Source: Rhodosporidiobolus odoratus
Taxonomy: Eukaryota; Basidiomycota; Microbotryomycetes; Sporidiobolales; Sporidiobolaceae
DNA length: 64,000 bases
Assembly (NCBI GenBank): GCA_034387635.1
Contig: JAOANU010000026.1
Coordinates: 62,001-126,000, forward strand
Direction: 5' to 3'
In this document: in pieces, positions 1 to 13,351 of the stretch
Position numbering within the stretch: position 1 is the first letter of the stretch
Layout of the letters: every line of letters starts with the position of its first letter
Translations under genes and position numbers: made by a program
Notes under the pieces: generated by a model
Databases searched by the model: none
The model's input: the letters and a program-made list of their open reading frames with translations, nothing else
Told to the model about the DNA's origin: nothing

Positions 1-110
1 AAACGTGCTTGCTCGCTCTAGACTACGTCATCCGCGTCACCTCGTGTCGCGACACTCGCCGTCGCCGCGAAATCAACAGTCCTTTCCTCATACTTCGTCG
101 CCGCCCCCTC

Positions 111-1136
111 CTACTCTCCAACATAAAGCGGCGGTGGCGCCTCCCACTGAACCGCACCCCTCTTGGTAGCCCTCGATAACGCATTCGCAGATTCAGCAGT
201 CGCGGGTAGTGGGATCTCCAAGTCCCTCAAAGCGTAAGTCCAAGATGATCTGGAGGGAGAGGAGGGGGTAAAACGATCCAGGAGGCGATTGAGGGGTAGA
301 TCAAGAGGGCAGAAGATGACGGTAGGTGACTGAGCGAAATTCGAAAGGAAGGAGAGGCGGAAGGGCCAGACGGAGGATGAAAGATACGCTAAGTCAGCTA
401 CGCGCTGATTGAACAGATGAGGGACGAAGAAGAAAGCGACTCACCACGACCGACTGCTGCTGGCGCAAGGTTTTGTGCTTGATCAGCTGTTGACAAGTCA
501 AACAGCACGGCTGCTGTATCGTCCATCTCTTCCATTGAGGATGTCAAGTCACTTCGACTGAGTTTCTTCATGTAAAGCCGTTTGCGCTCGATAAAGACTC
601 TGCGGGCGTGATGAATACCTGTGAAAGCACGGCGGACGGTCAGACGCCTCTCATTCCATGATCGTCACGGACAAACGATGGACAGCAGCACCAGGAAAAG
701 AGAAACAGAAGACGGCGAACTCACCATACAGACATTGCTACCGGTCCGCACTACGAACTAATACCAGATAGTAATTTTTGCAGAAATCTGCCTCCCACCG
801 AGCAAACTCATCAGGGTAAGCCCCACCGCGTTCGGAATGCTGAAGGTAAAGTCTTTTAATCGAGTCGAGGTAGGCAATGTCGACTTTATCGTCGGCCTCG
901 AGCACCTCTTAAGTGTGAGGGCGGAAGAGCTGGTACCACCTTTCTATGGAGACAGTCCAGGAAGGAATAGTATCTGGCGAGGCGTAGGAGACCACTTCGC
1001 GTGCATCACCGACTCGAACTGGGCTCCAGGGGAGGACGAGATGTTCAAGGGGCGACAGGGTGAGAGAGGTATGAATCTTCGCGGCGATGTGGATGGTGGG
1101 CGCTGGCGGGAAGGCCGGGAAGCGACTTGCTGACAT
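111..1136 (-). pseudogene. Remains of a minus-strand gene, family unknown
   Basis: Coding-like stretches on the minus strand do not join into one open gene. One frame from about 1136 to 730 reads protein-like but is cut by an in-frame TAA (about 909-911) and a TAG near 730. A second block (about 630-445) opens after a good acceptor, reads IHHARRVFIERKRLY, and ends at a canonical GTGAGT donor. A last block (about 250-111) reads SANALSRATKRGAVQW and ends at TAG. The phase of the second block does not fit the third through the visible acceptor. I do not recognise the family. It may be a decayed gene, or a gene with introns I mis-drew; the two in-frame stops favour decay. Confidence 0.3.
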
Positions 1137-1513
1137 CGCGGTAGGGAGACAAGGGGTTGAAACGGAAAGGGAAGAAAGGAAAGCGGGGGGAAACGCGGTG
1201 GACTCGCCGGCAAGGGGTTGCTGGTGACCAAGCGCTACGAGAGGCAGTCTAGAGCGGGTTCGGCTCGCGCATTAGCGGGTCGGCGGTGTCGGCTGGATTC
1301 GAAAGTTCGGTGCAGTGTGGATGAGCAGAAATAAGATGCACGCGATGAAAGGGAGCCAGCGAGGTACCACGACACTCCACGAGGAGTACACAGTAGTCCT
1401 GCCATGTCACAATAGCGTGTAGCGAAAGCAGCCGGTGTGGTAGACGTTCAACCCGTTCAGGTTCCTTTTGTCTCCCCTTTTCCCCTCGACTCTGGTTGGA
1501 GCCCGTACAAGCT

Positions 1514-4500
1514 ATGCCACCGAAAAGACCACAATCTACTGAGCCGACTGGCGCTCAGAAGAAACGTCAGCGTATGCGAGAACAGCGAACTATTCCCGTC
1601 TCTTCAACTTCATCCGTCGGACGGAATGGTGGCTCAGCGGGACAAGGTAAGCTCGCTTACTACCTCAAGTTACGCTCAGATTGACGCTTGTACTCGACAG
1701 GCAATACGGGCTTGCCTCCTACTATCGAGGTAGAGAAGTTCGCTCAGGTCAGTTCCGACTTTCCACTACGTTGGACACTTTCCGGCTCGGCCCCCAGTCT
1801 AAAGACCAAGACTTACCTTCCGTACTACACTCACAGGCCCGTAGCTTCGAAATCAGCGCCATGCAAAAAAGCATGAAAGCCGCCAAGTTTGTCTCTTCCT
1901 CTTGCCCTTTTCTTTCCTTCTGTTTCACCCCAGTGGCTGACTCCCTCTCCCTCGGATTCACAAACAGGCAAGCCTCCACCGTCCGAGCTTTCCAATCCCT
2001 CCCCCGACACCTCCGCCGCCGCGCCGCCTCGCACAATATCCGTCGACTTCCTACCCGATTGAGGAACAGAGCAAGAGGGGAAGTCCCAGAGGGAGCGGCG
2101 AAACCCAAGAGGGTTACGAGGGGGATGGTAGGGAGACATCGGAAGAAGGTTGTGTTGGGGTGGGGAGTTAAGAAGGGGATGAAGAAGGAGATGTTTTTGA
2201 GGAGACAGCGTGCGTTGCCTTATTCTTCCCTGCGCACTTCCTATGTGTTTTGGCTGACCGTACGTGGACCCTGTGCGGTTATTTGACCCTCGCTCCTATT
2301 TCACTCCTGCCTTTGCCCTTGCTTCCCATTCCTCCCCATCTCTGACCCGCAGAAAAGAAAATCTGGCTTGAAACCCATGTCTGGCATGCAAAGAGGATGC
2401 ACATGACTGAGATCTGGGGGCACAGACTGGTGAGCTTCCACCTTTTAGTCTATCTCTGTGTTCCTTTCCTCGACCCGTGCGCGTTTACTCAGCCCCCTCC
2501 CGTACCTGTTCGTCTCCCTTCTCTCCCTTGACGTGTGCAGGCTCTCACCCCAACAGCTAAAGCTCATCGCGCGTCCTACCGGGCTGCCGCGCACGGCTGC
2601 ATCGTCCATGACGCGAGTTACCATCAGTATATGTTGCTAGAAGGGACGGAGGAAGAGTTGATCAGGTTGATTGAGGGGGTTTGTGATCCGGCAGTGGTGG
2701 GACCGGGGAGTAAGAGGTGCGTTGCGACATGCTTTGAATCTCTCGTGCTCGCGCCGTCATTCGCTACAATCGGAATCAACAAGCTAAACGTTCTGAATGC
2801 TTGTGCAGGTTTATCAGTGGAGCGCGGGAATGCACGACCGATATCTACGACTCGACTCAGACGTACCCTCGAGGGCTCCTTGGGCCCGCAACGTTCATCT
2901 GGCGGCCCCTACACCTTACTTCCGCTGCGTCAGCCTCGACCTCTGCCTCGAAACCGCCTCTAACCCGACACCTCCTCATCCGCCTGCACCCCTCCCTAGC
3001 ATCTTCCGCCCTCTCCTCCCTTCAAGCCCTGTCCGACTCCGTTGCATTCTCTTCTTCCTCTCCGGCACTGAGGATTCACCCCCTAACCCGCACCTATCAA
3101 ACCTTCGAATTAACAGGTCCTCGTTCGACAGAAGTGCTGAAGAGAGTTCTGAGATTGGTGAAAGGGACGGATGGGGAGACGAGAGAGTTTTGGGAGGGGT
3201 GTAAGGTGGGGGTGGGACCGGGAGGGGTGCCGATGGGATGTGTGGTAGGGGTTAGGGTTTATGATCCGAGGTTGAGGTGCGTTCATTGATTTTTGCCTAT
3301 TTTTCTTTTTCGCCGTGAGGCTTCCTTTTTTTCTAGCTCATCACTGTGTCTTTGGCTTTCGCTTCAGTTTCCCACCCAAACTTCAAGATAAAGATAAACA
3401 GCCCCCTGGCTCATCGTCGGATGAGCCGCTCATCCCCTCGGCTAGAGTGGCGGATTGTCCAGAGTTTTGGGAGACAGCATCCTGGTCGGATGAGGAGAAG
3501 GAAAGGATGGGGGGAATGAAGTTCAGTAAAGCTGAGTTGGATGAGAGGAGGAGGGAGGTGCGTTTTTATACTGCCACTTCTTCTGGTTTCTTTCTCTTGC
3601 TGTCTGTCGTTAGATGCGTATCCGCTGACTCAACTCGGTCTTCGCACGCAGCTCCTTGTCCCCGGTACACCCTTGACGCCCCTAGCGCAAGATACTCGTC
3701 TACCTATCCTCCTCTCACAGCGTACTCTCGGTGTCTCCTCCTCCTCCTCCTCCTCCTCCGCCCCCGAAGGAGAAAGTCCGGTCCAGCACTCCTGGATCCT
3801 CACCGTCCCCGCGACCCCATCCACATTGACCTCCTCCTCTTCCTCAATCGGCATGGCCCTCTGGTCCTCCCTCGTCTACTCAGCTCCCTCCATCGCCGGT
3901 CTAACCCAACGCTCCCAACAATTCCAAGAAACTGGTCATCCTCGATATCCGGAAGATTATGTAGGCACGACTGGATTTGGGGAGTTTGAAACGAGGAGGG
4001 AGGAGGAGGAGAAGGGGTATTGGGAGAGGAGACCGCCGGCTAAAAGGGAGAGTTGGGGTAAGTTAGAGATTGACGAACCTTGGAGGGTTGGGATGGGGGA
4101 GTTTTGTCGGAGGAGTTGGTACGGGAAGGGGGAGGAGAGCGGGCAGGAAGGGGAGGAGGGGGAGGAGTGGGTTGTTAGCGGGAGGGTTATGGAGGAGGTT
4201 TCGGAGAAGCTAAGGGAGGTGAGGGAGGAGCAGCTTAAGGGCAAAGGGAAGGGAAAGGGTAAAGGGAAGGAGCAGGACGCGAAGCCGAAAAAACCCCTCC
4301 GACCTGCCGCCGCCAAACTCGTCCATGACCTCGTAGACGCTTACCTCGCTCGCACTACTACTCCTTCCGATCCTACCTCTCCTCCGACCACCCGCCCACT
4401 CCTCGCTTCTGCCATCGTCCGTGTTCAGCTCGATCCTCTCGAGAGGGGGAGACCGCAAGAGTTGGGACTGGTTTATGAGGTTGAAGAGGATGTAGCGAGG

Positions 4501-5025
4501 GAGGTGGTGGAGAAGTTGAAGAAGGGTGAGAAGGGGAGAGAGGCGCATGGGGAGGGAGAAGGAGCCGAGGATGTGCGTTACCTCACAATCTCGTTTCTCT
4601 TTGTCTTCCTTTGGAACTAATCTATAGTCTGCCTCGCTTCCTCTTCCCCTTCCCCTTACTTTCTTCTTCGTGTCGGTGTACCTCATGGAGCTACAGCTCT
4701 GTGCCCGTCCCAAGAAGGAGCACGTTATTGGTCGAGTGACTACCGGTGGATTTAGCCTTGCTCAAGGGAAAGGAAGGGGGATGGCGGTGGTCTCGCTGTT
4801 TCGCTACCTCGAATGCATGATGAGGTGCGTTGCATCTCCTTCTTCCCCCTCTCACACCGCTTTCTGCAGTGATTAGAGCAAAAGCGAGGAGCTCGGATGC
4901 TGACCTTCTCAACTCCGTTTCTGTTCGCGACGAGCAGGGAAGGACAAGCCCAGGGGATTGTGCTGTTCCGTAACCGGGACAGTGAGACGTTTAGAGCGGG
5001 GCGGTTGTCGCTGGTCAGGGTGTGA
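1514..5025 (+). CDS. POP1: RNase P/MRP protein subunit POP1
   Basis: Large protein subunit of RNase P and RNase MRP, needed in the nucleus/nucleolus for 5' tRNA processing and rRNA processing. I start at the ATG of [11 protein letters not shown]. Family blocks appear in order across many short-intron exons: [13 protein letters not shown], then the Arg-rich [16 protein letters not shown], then [15 protein letters not shown], then the block around [17 protein letters not shown] and [22 protein letters not shown]-like region follows ([16 protein letters not shown]), and the C-terminal part holds [16 protein letters not shown]. The last exon reads [16 protein letters not shown] and ends at TGA 5023-5025. 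A polyserine run is encoded by a CTC/CTT repeat near 3740-3765. No break was seen. It is the first of the plus-strand genes at the left, with 264 bp to the next start. Confidence 0.93.
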
Positions 5026-5289
5026 ATCGAAGGGCAGGGTTTGCATTTATTCCGTCTCTCTCTCTCCGCGAAAAGGCGATGCACGAGGTCATCATCGGGC
5101 AGAGGGAGGTACGGTGTGTGCCGGCGGTTGCTCGAGGCTTCCGAGCTGTGCTTCACCCACCCTTGCTTGGCTTGCGGCGAGAGCTGCTCGAGTCTTCTTG
5201 AATCGACTGCATCGCTCCGCGCCTTTTGAGCGCAGTCTCCTCTCTTCCTTTTCCTTTCTTTCCTTATTCTCGACAGTCGCCACTTCAAG

Positions 5290-8200
5290 ATGCGCATTCT
5301 AGCCAACGGGATCCTGACAGGGACGGTAGTCCGTGCGGTACTGGGTCAGAAGGCGAATACATTCGAGGTGGTGGGAACTGTTGGTTCGTCCCACCTTCAC
5401 CTAATCCTCCTTAAGTGGCTTCAGTCTTCATCGGAGTGAGCTGACGGGTCAAGATTAATGTGCTGGGTTGACAGGCGTCAGTCCTCAGCAGGCGTTTGCG
5501 GTAGATAATATGGTCTACATCGTCGACAAGGTTTGTCCCTTTTTTCTCTCGCTGACCCGCCCTTCTCTCCCCTTCTCTTCTCAGTCCTTGGCTTACCTCC
5601 CTTCCATACTCTCCCACAATCACTTTCTCGACTCCCTATCTTTCACGCCCGACCGCAGGTCGAAGCCAATCCCACCCAAATCAACAACCACCCCGCTTGG
5701 GCCGGTTCTTACAACCTCGACACAAATGAATTTACACCCATGGATGTGATCAGCAATAGCTTCTGTGCTGGTGGGACCGTGTTGGGCAACGGGAGCTGGG
5801 TTAATAGTCAGTCGGGCTGCTCTTTCCTTCGTTTCCGTTTCTTATCCTTCATTCCCTCCGCCGCAAGGTCCACACGCTCCTTCTCTGCCAAGAATAAGGT
5901 GCACTGACCTATCCCGTACACGTACGCAGTCGGAGGCAACGCCGCCGTCGGTCCTCTCGGCGTAGGTCTCGCAGCAGGAGCCGCCAACCCGTACGGCTCA
6001 GTCGACGGCGGGAAGGCGGTCAGGATGCTCAGCCTCTCAGCAGATGGAGACGGTGACTGGACGGATGATGTCGGGGCTATGCCGTTGAGTAGATGGTATC
6101 CTACGTGCGTCTCCGCTTTCTCGCTTACGCCTTGGCGTGGCTCGCACTCCGCTGGAGTAGAACAGCGTCATCGTTAGTCGCGAAAGACAGAAACGCTTAT
6201 TGACGCTTTCTGCAGGATCCAGACGCTGCCGACGGGGGATGTGATCATCATTGGCGGCGAGGTATGTTTCCTCCTTCTTTCGATCCAAGGTTGTATCTCC
6301 TTCACCGCCGCTCTCGTCGTTCCACACTTGTGCCTCAGCTACTCATCTGAGTACCAATACGGATGAACCCCATGACTGACCTGGCTCTTTCCTTGCAGCT
6401 CTACGGCTCCTTCGTCAACACCCCGGAAGGGCTGCAAAACGTTCCAACGTGCGTCGCCTCCTCGCCTTCTTCGTTCTTGGCCGTCTCATTTTGCTCACGC
6501 TCGTCGCGCTTGGCAGCTACGAGTACTGGCCGACCCGGGGTGAACCAGTCAACATGACCTTCCTCGAAGAGACCATGCCTGTGCGTTCTTTTCTGCCCTA
6601 TCTTGCCTTGCGAGTCTGCCCGCTTCACCGTCACCTTCCCTCATAGCCTTCACAGCGAGTGCTCGTACTCACTGCGTTCGGCTCTTCCGCTTCGCGCGCA
6701 TTGCGGCACGCAGGTCAACCTTTACCCTCTCACCTGGCTACTCTCCGACGGGCGCCTGTTCCTGCAAGCCGGATGGCAGACAACCTTGCTCGACTACGAG
6801 AACAACATCGAGACGAGGTTACCGAACATCACTCACGCTCAGCGGTTCGTCCTCTCCTTTCTCTGTCCCGCCGTTTCCTTTGCTCGAAGGACAAGCAAGG
6901 CTGATTGAACGTCATGACGACATACAGACCTTACCCCGCCGGAGCGGGATCGACGATGCTCACCCTTACTGAAGCGAACAACTGGACGGAAACGATCGTT
7001 TTCGCTGGAGGAGTCGCGCCTGAACGGGACGACTGTACGTGACTCTCGTACGGTCCTCTCGCCTCGCTCGTCCGTATGTATTGCTCAAGACCGGAAAGCT
7101 AGGTACCCACGGGGTATGAATCACGCTCATCTATCCTCGCTCGTAGGGAATCAAAACCTCTGGCATCCAGTTGATACCGCGACTTCTTCCTCGCTCGTCT
7201 CCATCACCCCGTTAACTGATAATCCGCAGTGGGTGGACTTGGATGATCTGCCAGAGGGGAGGACCATGGGTGCGATGTGATTTCCTACGGCGCTTTCATT
7301 TTCTTCGTTCGCATGTGCAACGAGCCGGCGGAGACTGATTCGGCGGGCGTTTTTTTGCGACGCAGGTAACCTGATCATGTTGCCAGACAAGAGGGTGTTG
7401 ATGCTCAACGGGGCTTCGTTCGGGAGTGAAGGCGTAAGTCGGGTTTTCTCTCCTCATTTGAAGGCTGTTCTGACCCTGCTTTTCCCTTCCTCCTTCTGCG
7501 CCGATCCCTCTCCCCTACATCCGACTGTCGATATTCTCCCCGCGTCCCGCTCGCCCACAGTACGGCTGGGACTCCTGGGCTGCTCCCTACGGTCAATCCT
7601 ACGCCCACACCCCGATCCTCCGCCCAGCATATCTTAACACCTCGGCATCTCAAGGACAGATGTGGGACACGGCTGGGATGCCGAACTCGACGGTGCCGAG
7701 GATGTATCATTCAGTGGCTACGCTGGTCAAGGATGGGAGTGTGGTGCGTGGAGTACTCTCGTTGTCTTGCTTCCTCTCGATTTTGCTCCTCCTGAGGGGC
7801 GACGTTGATTCGATAGCTGAACGCGGTGAATTTCGCAGTGGATTGGAGGAAGTAATCCGAATGTGGATGTGATCACTGAGCAGAATAACGCCAGTTGTAC
7901 GTTACTTTCTTATCGGCTGCCTTTCTTGGGTTTGCATCGCTGACCTGTCTTCCGTTGACCCGCTGCAGACCCGTACAAGGTGCGCTGGCCGGATTTTCCC
8001 TTCCGCGCGACGGGCGTGATTGTATTGACTCGCATCTCGTGGCAGACCGAGTACCGCGTCGAACGCTTCTACCCTGTTCGTCCTTACCGCAACATCCCTA
8101 TTTTTTTCCCTTCTACCATTCTTCGACGTTATGCACCGGTCATCTGACCTGTCTCTCTTCCCGTGCGCCATTGCAACCCTCCCCCCCTCTCATGACAGAG

Positions 8201-9041
8201 CTACTACGATTCCCCCCGACCCCTTCCCTCAAACCTCCCCACAAGCCTTAGCTACGGCGGCTCTCCATTCGATGTCGCCCTTCCCGCCGAATCGGTGCGA
8301 GATGCTGACCTTGAGGCGGAGGTTTCGGTCATGCTAATGAGGACGGGGTTTTCGACTCAGTCCGTTTACGTCCTCCTTTCCTTCTTTCCTTCCCTTCCGC
8401 CCCGTAGTCTCGCGACCGTGTCTCCTCCAGTATGCTGACGCTCAAATTCGGTGCACCAACAGCGTTATGAACATGGGCGCCCGATCGCTCGAACTCCCTC
8501 ACACCTTTAGCACCAACGACGACGGCTCAGTGACCTTGCACGTCAGTCAACTGCCACCCAACGCGGCGTTGTTCCAGCCTGGTCCCGCTATGTTGTAAGT
8601 CCCTTTGCTCGTCTTGTCGCCTTGGCACTGCCGTCCTCCTGGCTTGAGAGAAGTATTGGAGTGTTGACGTTCTAACATTGCGCAGGTTCGTCGTCGTCAA
8701 GGGCGTACCTAGTAATGGTTCGACGGTGATGGTCGGGAATGGACGATTGGGAACGCAGGTGCGCTCCTTCCCTCTCTTGCCCTTTTCCGGGAGTTCCTTC
8801 CTCCATTTCCCACTCAAACATGCGTATATAGTCGCTGATAATCAAACCTTCACCCCCGCAACAGCCTACACAAGCCCTCGCTTCCCTTCCTACTGCTTCC
8901 GGTTCGACCAATGGAGGGAGCGGCGGGAGTTCGAGGGCTTCGAGTGAGGGGTCGAGGTTGCGGTCTGGGGATTCCGGTCTTCTGATCGCGTTGTTGTTGG
9001 GATTGGGGGTGGGCCTCGGCTCGAGAGGTAGGAGGGTGTAG
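5290..9041 (+). CDS. Copper radical oxidase, glyoxal oxidase type (AA5_1), intact
   Basis: Secreted or surface copper radical oxidase that oxidises aldehydes such as glyoxal and makes H2O2. The gene has well over a dozen short introns. Exons chain in phase from MRILANGILTGTVV to a Ser/Gly-rich tail with a hydrophobic end (LLIALLLGLGVGLGSR), which suggests a GPI anchor. Catalytic features are complete: the cross-linked Cys in NSFCAGGTVLGNGSW, the Tyr in SRWYPTIQTLPTGD, the Tyr-His pair in VPRMYHSVATLVKDG, and the last copper His in RTGFSTHVMNMGAR. That His codon is split by an intron (CA|C, donor near 8360, acceptor near 8461). The N-terminus is a weak signal peptide, so a further upstream start or exon is possible. 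A damaged paralogue follows directly in the same orientation. The exact substrate cannot be told from sequence. Confidence 0.9.
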
Positions 9042-9751
9042 GAGACTTCCCTCTCGGAAGGCATGGCGAGGTGGGGCTCTTGGGCGGACTATTTCTTTTC
9101 TTCACTTTTTTCTTTTCTTCCTTCGACAAGGACCAGTTCTTGTCTTTCTTTCGCCTTACTCGACCACGGTGACGCATGGACCCTGGCTAACTCGGGGGTT
9201 GTAGCTTAGACACTTTGCATCATCGGCTTTGTAGCTCTTGCGAACAGCTGAAGAGGGATAGGGAGGGGATGAGGTCGATGAGGGAAGGAAAGGTAGCGTT
9301 TCCTTTCTTTTTGCCTTTTCTCGTTTCTCGGACGATGCTGACCACTTTTACCTGACTGCAGCTGCTTGTCACGCATGCGGCTGCTCGCAGACAGCCTCGT
9401 CTTGCCGCCCTCGCTTTTTTCTTCCTTTCCTTACTTGCTCCCTTCCTCGCTCGTCTAGTCGGCGTCCGTTGTTCAAGTCCTGCGGCGCGTCTCCTGGGTC
9501 CGTCCGCTCTGGATAGCCAACCTCAGCGACTCGGTACATGCGAGGAGCTCGACCCCTTTCTTTGACCCTGCGACGCCGGGTCCTCGTCCGCGAAGACTCG
9601 GGCAGTTTCTGTTCTCCATCTTCCCTCACTTCTTGGTGCTTCTAGCTTGACTTCTGAGTCATAGCTAGCTGTGGATTGCTCTCTACCTCACGCCATCCTT
9701 CACACTCGTTTCACTTCTACCTCCTGCGTCTCTTCTCCTCGCGACAAGCCG
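9042..9751. other. Spacer between the tandem oxidase genes
   Basis: Holds the 3' region of the intact oxidase and the former promoter of the second copy, including pyrimidine-rich tracts just before 9752. I see no further gene. Confidence 0.6.
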
Positions 9752-12700
9752 ATGCCTCCTCCCACCTCCGCATCTCACCTCCGCCTCCTAAACTTAGCTC
9801 TCCTCATCTTCTCCTTCGGCACGGTCACTGTCGAAGGTGCCAAGGGAGACAAAGGAAAGGCGAGGACGTATGAGATTGTGGGTCATACCGGAGTGAGTGC
9901 GCAGCAGTTATGGTTGGGTGTACGTTCTCCCTTTCTTTCTCTACTCAACTCCTTCCTCCCTCCAATGCGTTGGCGCTGAAGTATTCGTACTCGCACTCAC
10001 ATGCTCCGTTCCTTCACGATCCCCCCTCCCTCTCGTCCCTCATAATTCGCCGAACAGAACGAGCAAAAAGTCTACATCGTCGACAAAGTTCAAAAGAATG
10101 AGCTGCTGGTCACCAACTCGAAGGGAGAAGAAAACTCGGCCTGGGCGGCAGAACATGACCTGGAGAGTAACGAGTTGAGGGCGTTGGATGTTGTAACGAA
10201 TAGCTTTTGCGTGGTGAGCGTCAGCCTTTGTCTTCTTTCTCCCCTCCCATTCTGCGTTCTTTCGTGGGTCGGAAGAGAGGGGCTGACCGACGGGAATATC
10301 GAGGCCCACAGGGAGGAACATAACTCGGCAACGGCACTTGGCTCAACGTTGGGGGCAGTGCGTTTTCTTCCTTTACATCTGGACGCCCTCCCCATCACTG
10401 ATCTTGACATTATTTGTCGCACTGGGTAGACAAAGCCGTCACCACCGGCGGAGTCTCCCTTTCCGAACTCAACATCACCGAAGGGTTCGGCGCTTACAAG
10501 GTATGCCTGTTGCCCCTTGCTTCCCTGTTCTTCTCCTTACCCCCGTTGACTGCAGGACATGTCCGGAGGTCGAGCCGCACGGTTCTTCCCACCATGCTTG
10601 AATGAGACCTGCGAGTTCTATGACGACATCAGTGCCATGCCGGAGAACGTACGTCACCCGCTCCCTCCACCTTCCCTCTTCCTCTGCTTGAGTTCACTCT
10701 CCGGCCTTTTCGCAGCGCTGGTACCCCCACCTCGAAACCATGGCCGACGGTAGCGCTATGATACTAGGTGGAGAGCTCTGGGAGGATTCGTCAACTCTGT
10801 AGATCAGAGGCAGAGCGTTCCGACTTTCGAGTTTCTGCCAAAGAGGGCAAGTATGAAACCCAAGAATATGACTATTCTGGTGGACACTCAGTCAGTACTC
10901 GGTTCCCCTCACCTCTTTGGCACTTCGGAGCTCGTCGTACTCATCCCTCTTTCCCCTCGACGATTGCTAGGCCAGCAAACCTTTGTAAGCCCGAGTTCAG
11001 GCCCGCTCGAAGAGCTCACCAGACAACCTTTCTTCGCTGCAGACCCTCTTACGTGGCTCATTCCAAACGGCACGACGGTTCGCAAGGATGGTCTTCACCG
11101 GGTAAGCGCCTGTCAGTCTCGGTCGATGTCTGGAGCGCGTAGCTGCCATCGCATTGGCTGCGCTCTCCTGTCGTATCTTTCAAGCCAGGCTGACAGTGTC
11201 TTTGCATCCCCGGCAGCAACTCTTCATGCAGGCGGATTGAGGTCGTCGTACATTCTTCTCTTCTGGCCCTCCCCTCCGTTTTCGAGCCGAGCAGCGCTGC
11301 TGTGTATCTTCGCGCAGGAGAATCACGTGCGTCTGGCAACTCTCCCCTGACCCTGCTCCCCGCTCTTACCGATTTCAACCTGACCTTCTTTCCTTATTCC
11401 CCTCGTCACGCAGCCACGCTCAGCGCACCTACCCCTCTGGCGGTGGTAATGCCCTCCTCCCCCTTACTCCGGAGAACAGTTACACCCCGAGCTCCTATTC
11501 TGCGGCGGTATGAAGCCTGAGAGGGATGATTGGAACCAGACGGCTTGGGTCGTAAGTCTCTCGCCTTGCTTCTCCGTCCTTTCACACCAGGGTATAAGCA
11601 AGGTGGGTTTAGTCAACTCGCGAGCAACAGACTGATTTTCAAGCTCGGGTTTCTTGCAGGTCATCGATACCGCCGGTTCCAACTCCTGCGTCTCGATCAA
11701 ACCCCTCGATGACAAGCCTACTTGGAAGGACGAAGAGGATTTGCCAGAAGGGAGAAGTATGGCGTGCGTCTCCCTGCCCTTGCTGTTCTCCGCCCCCAAC
11801 TGCGTGTCGGGCAGGATGCCCGCAGACGGGGCTCACAATATCGCTCGTACCCAAACCGTGCAGGAACATGATCTTGCTTCCGGATGAGACGGCACTCGTG
11901 CTCAATGGAGCTGCGCATGGTTCAGAGGGCTGTACGTCCTTGCTCTCCACTTCCGCTGTCTGAAACCGCTCGCTGACACTCGGCATTGACCGCCTTTCAT
12001 GTTCCTGGCCCTGTGCTTTCGCGCTTTTCTATGGCTCACCCCACGATTGTTAGATGGCTGGGAACCTCTTATATTCAATGATACCCTCCTCGCCCTGCTC
12101 TGCCCATTCACAGACGGCCGCGACCCTGTTTACCGACCGTGCGTCTACAACGCCTCTGCCCCTTCTGGGAAGAAATGAATTACGGACTATGAGCCTAGTA
12201 CCGTGGCGAGGATGTATCATTCGACGGCGACTCTGTTGCCGGATGGGAGTGTGGTGCGTAGGCTTTCCTTATATTCAACGTGCTCGAGTCTCTTTGACAG
12301 GGTCCGGGGTAGCTGATTGGAAGCGGGATGTGCTCCATAGTTCGTCGCGGGATCTTCCCCTTCGGCGGATGTGATCACGGAGGAGAACAACGCTACCTGT
12401 ACGGCAATTTCTCAAAACTCGTGACTCGAACTCGCTGACCCTACCTCCTACGCGCAGACCCCTATAAAGTACGCCTCGCTCCATTTGCCCTTTCCCCTCC
12501 TGCACTTGACGCTCATTCTCTCGCTTCCCTACATTGCAGACCGAGTACCGCGCCGAACGCTTCTATCCCAAGTACTTCGCTCGCCTCGTCCCGTCACCTC
12601 TGGAATCCCAGCGTCGATCTCGTACGGTGGCAAGCCCTTCGATTTGACCCTCCCTGCTGGGAACGTTACAAACCCTGATGCGGTCAGGGTCTCGTTGATG

Positions 12701-13351
12701 AGGACTGGGTTTTCGACTCATGCGTCAGCTCTACTTCCGTTTTTGCCATGTCTCTTCACTCTCAGAGGAGAGAGGCTGAACTAAGTGATGGCCGGGACAG
12801 GCACAACGCCGCCATGCGTCAAGTCGTTCTTAGCTCGACCTACATCCAGAACGACGACTCAAGCGTCACTCTCCATGTCAGTCAAGTCCCGCCTAACCCC
12901 GCTATTATCGCTCCGGGAATGGCAATGCTGTACGTTTCTGTCTTTCTCTCGCTTGGGCTTTTCAGCTCCGGTTACCTTGAAGCTGAATCAGGACCGTGAA
13001 CATGGATGTTGCAACGTATAGATTCGAACCGTCGACGGCGTACCGAGTGTGGGTGAGTTCATCATGGTTGGTTCAGGAGAAATCGAGGAGCAGGTTACTT
13101 TCCTGTCCAACCCTTTCCTTTCTGAGTTGGCTCGCTGAAAGCTGCTTCATCCGTTGCTACCTGCGCAGCCCACCTCCTCCGCCTCAATGCTCCCGGCTTC
13201 TATCCGCTCTGAGAAAACACAGGCCGTGATCGCCTCTTCGTCGAAGTCCAACAAGAACACCGACTCGCGCAGCGGTGCCGCAACTTCGACTTCCTCGGTC
13301 TTTGCTCTCGCCGGTGGTCTGGTCTCGGTCATGTTGGGGCTGTTGGCTTAA
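9752..13351 (+). pseudogene. Copper radical oxidase pseudogene (tandem copy)
   Basis: Paralogue of the oxidase at 5290-9041, with the same exon order and many shared introns. It begins with a good signal peptide (LLNLALLIFSFGTVTVEG) and ends in a GPI-like tail (SVFALAGGLVSVMLGLLA, TAA at 13349-13351). All catalytic landmarks can still be found: NSFC, RWYPHLETM, VARMYHSTATLLPDG, GFSTH. It cannot make a full protein. There is TAA at 10321-10323 where the copy should read GGT-x-LGNGTW; a one-base loss near 10780 in the GGELW-GGFVNSV region; a frame change near 11080 before QGWSSP; another near 11485 before PELLFCGGMKPE; TGA at 12176-12178 in place of Trp (GKK-x-ITDYEPS); and one near 12583 before RPVTSGIPAS. 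Two point nonsense changes plus several indels argue for real decay and against sequencing error, since neighbouring genes read cleanly. Confidence 0.88.
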
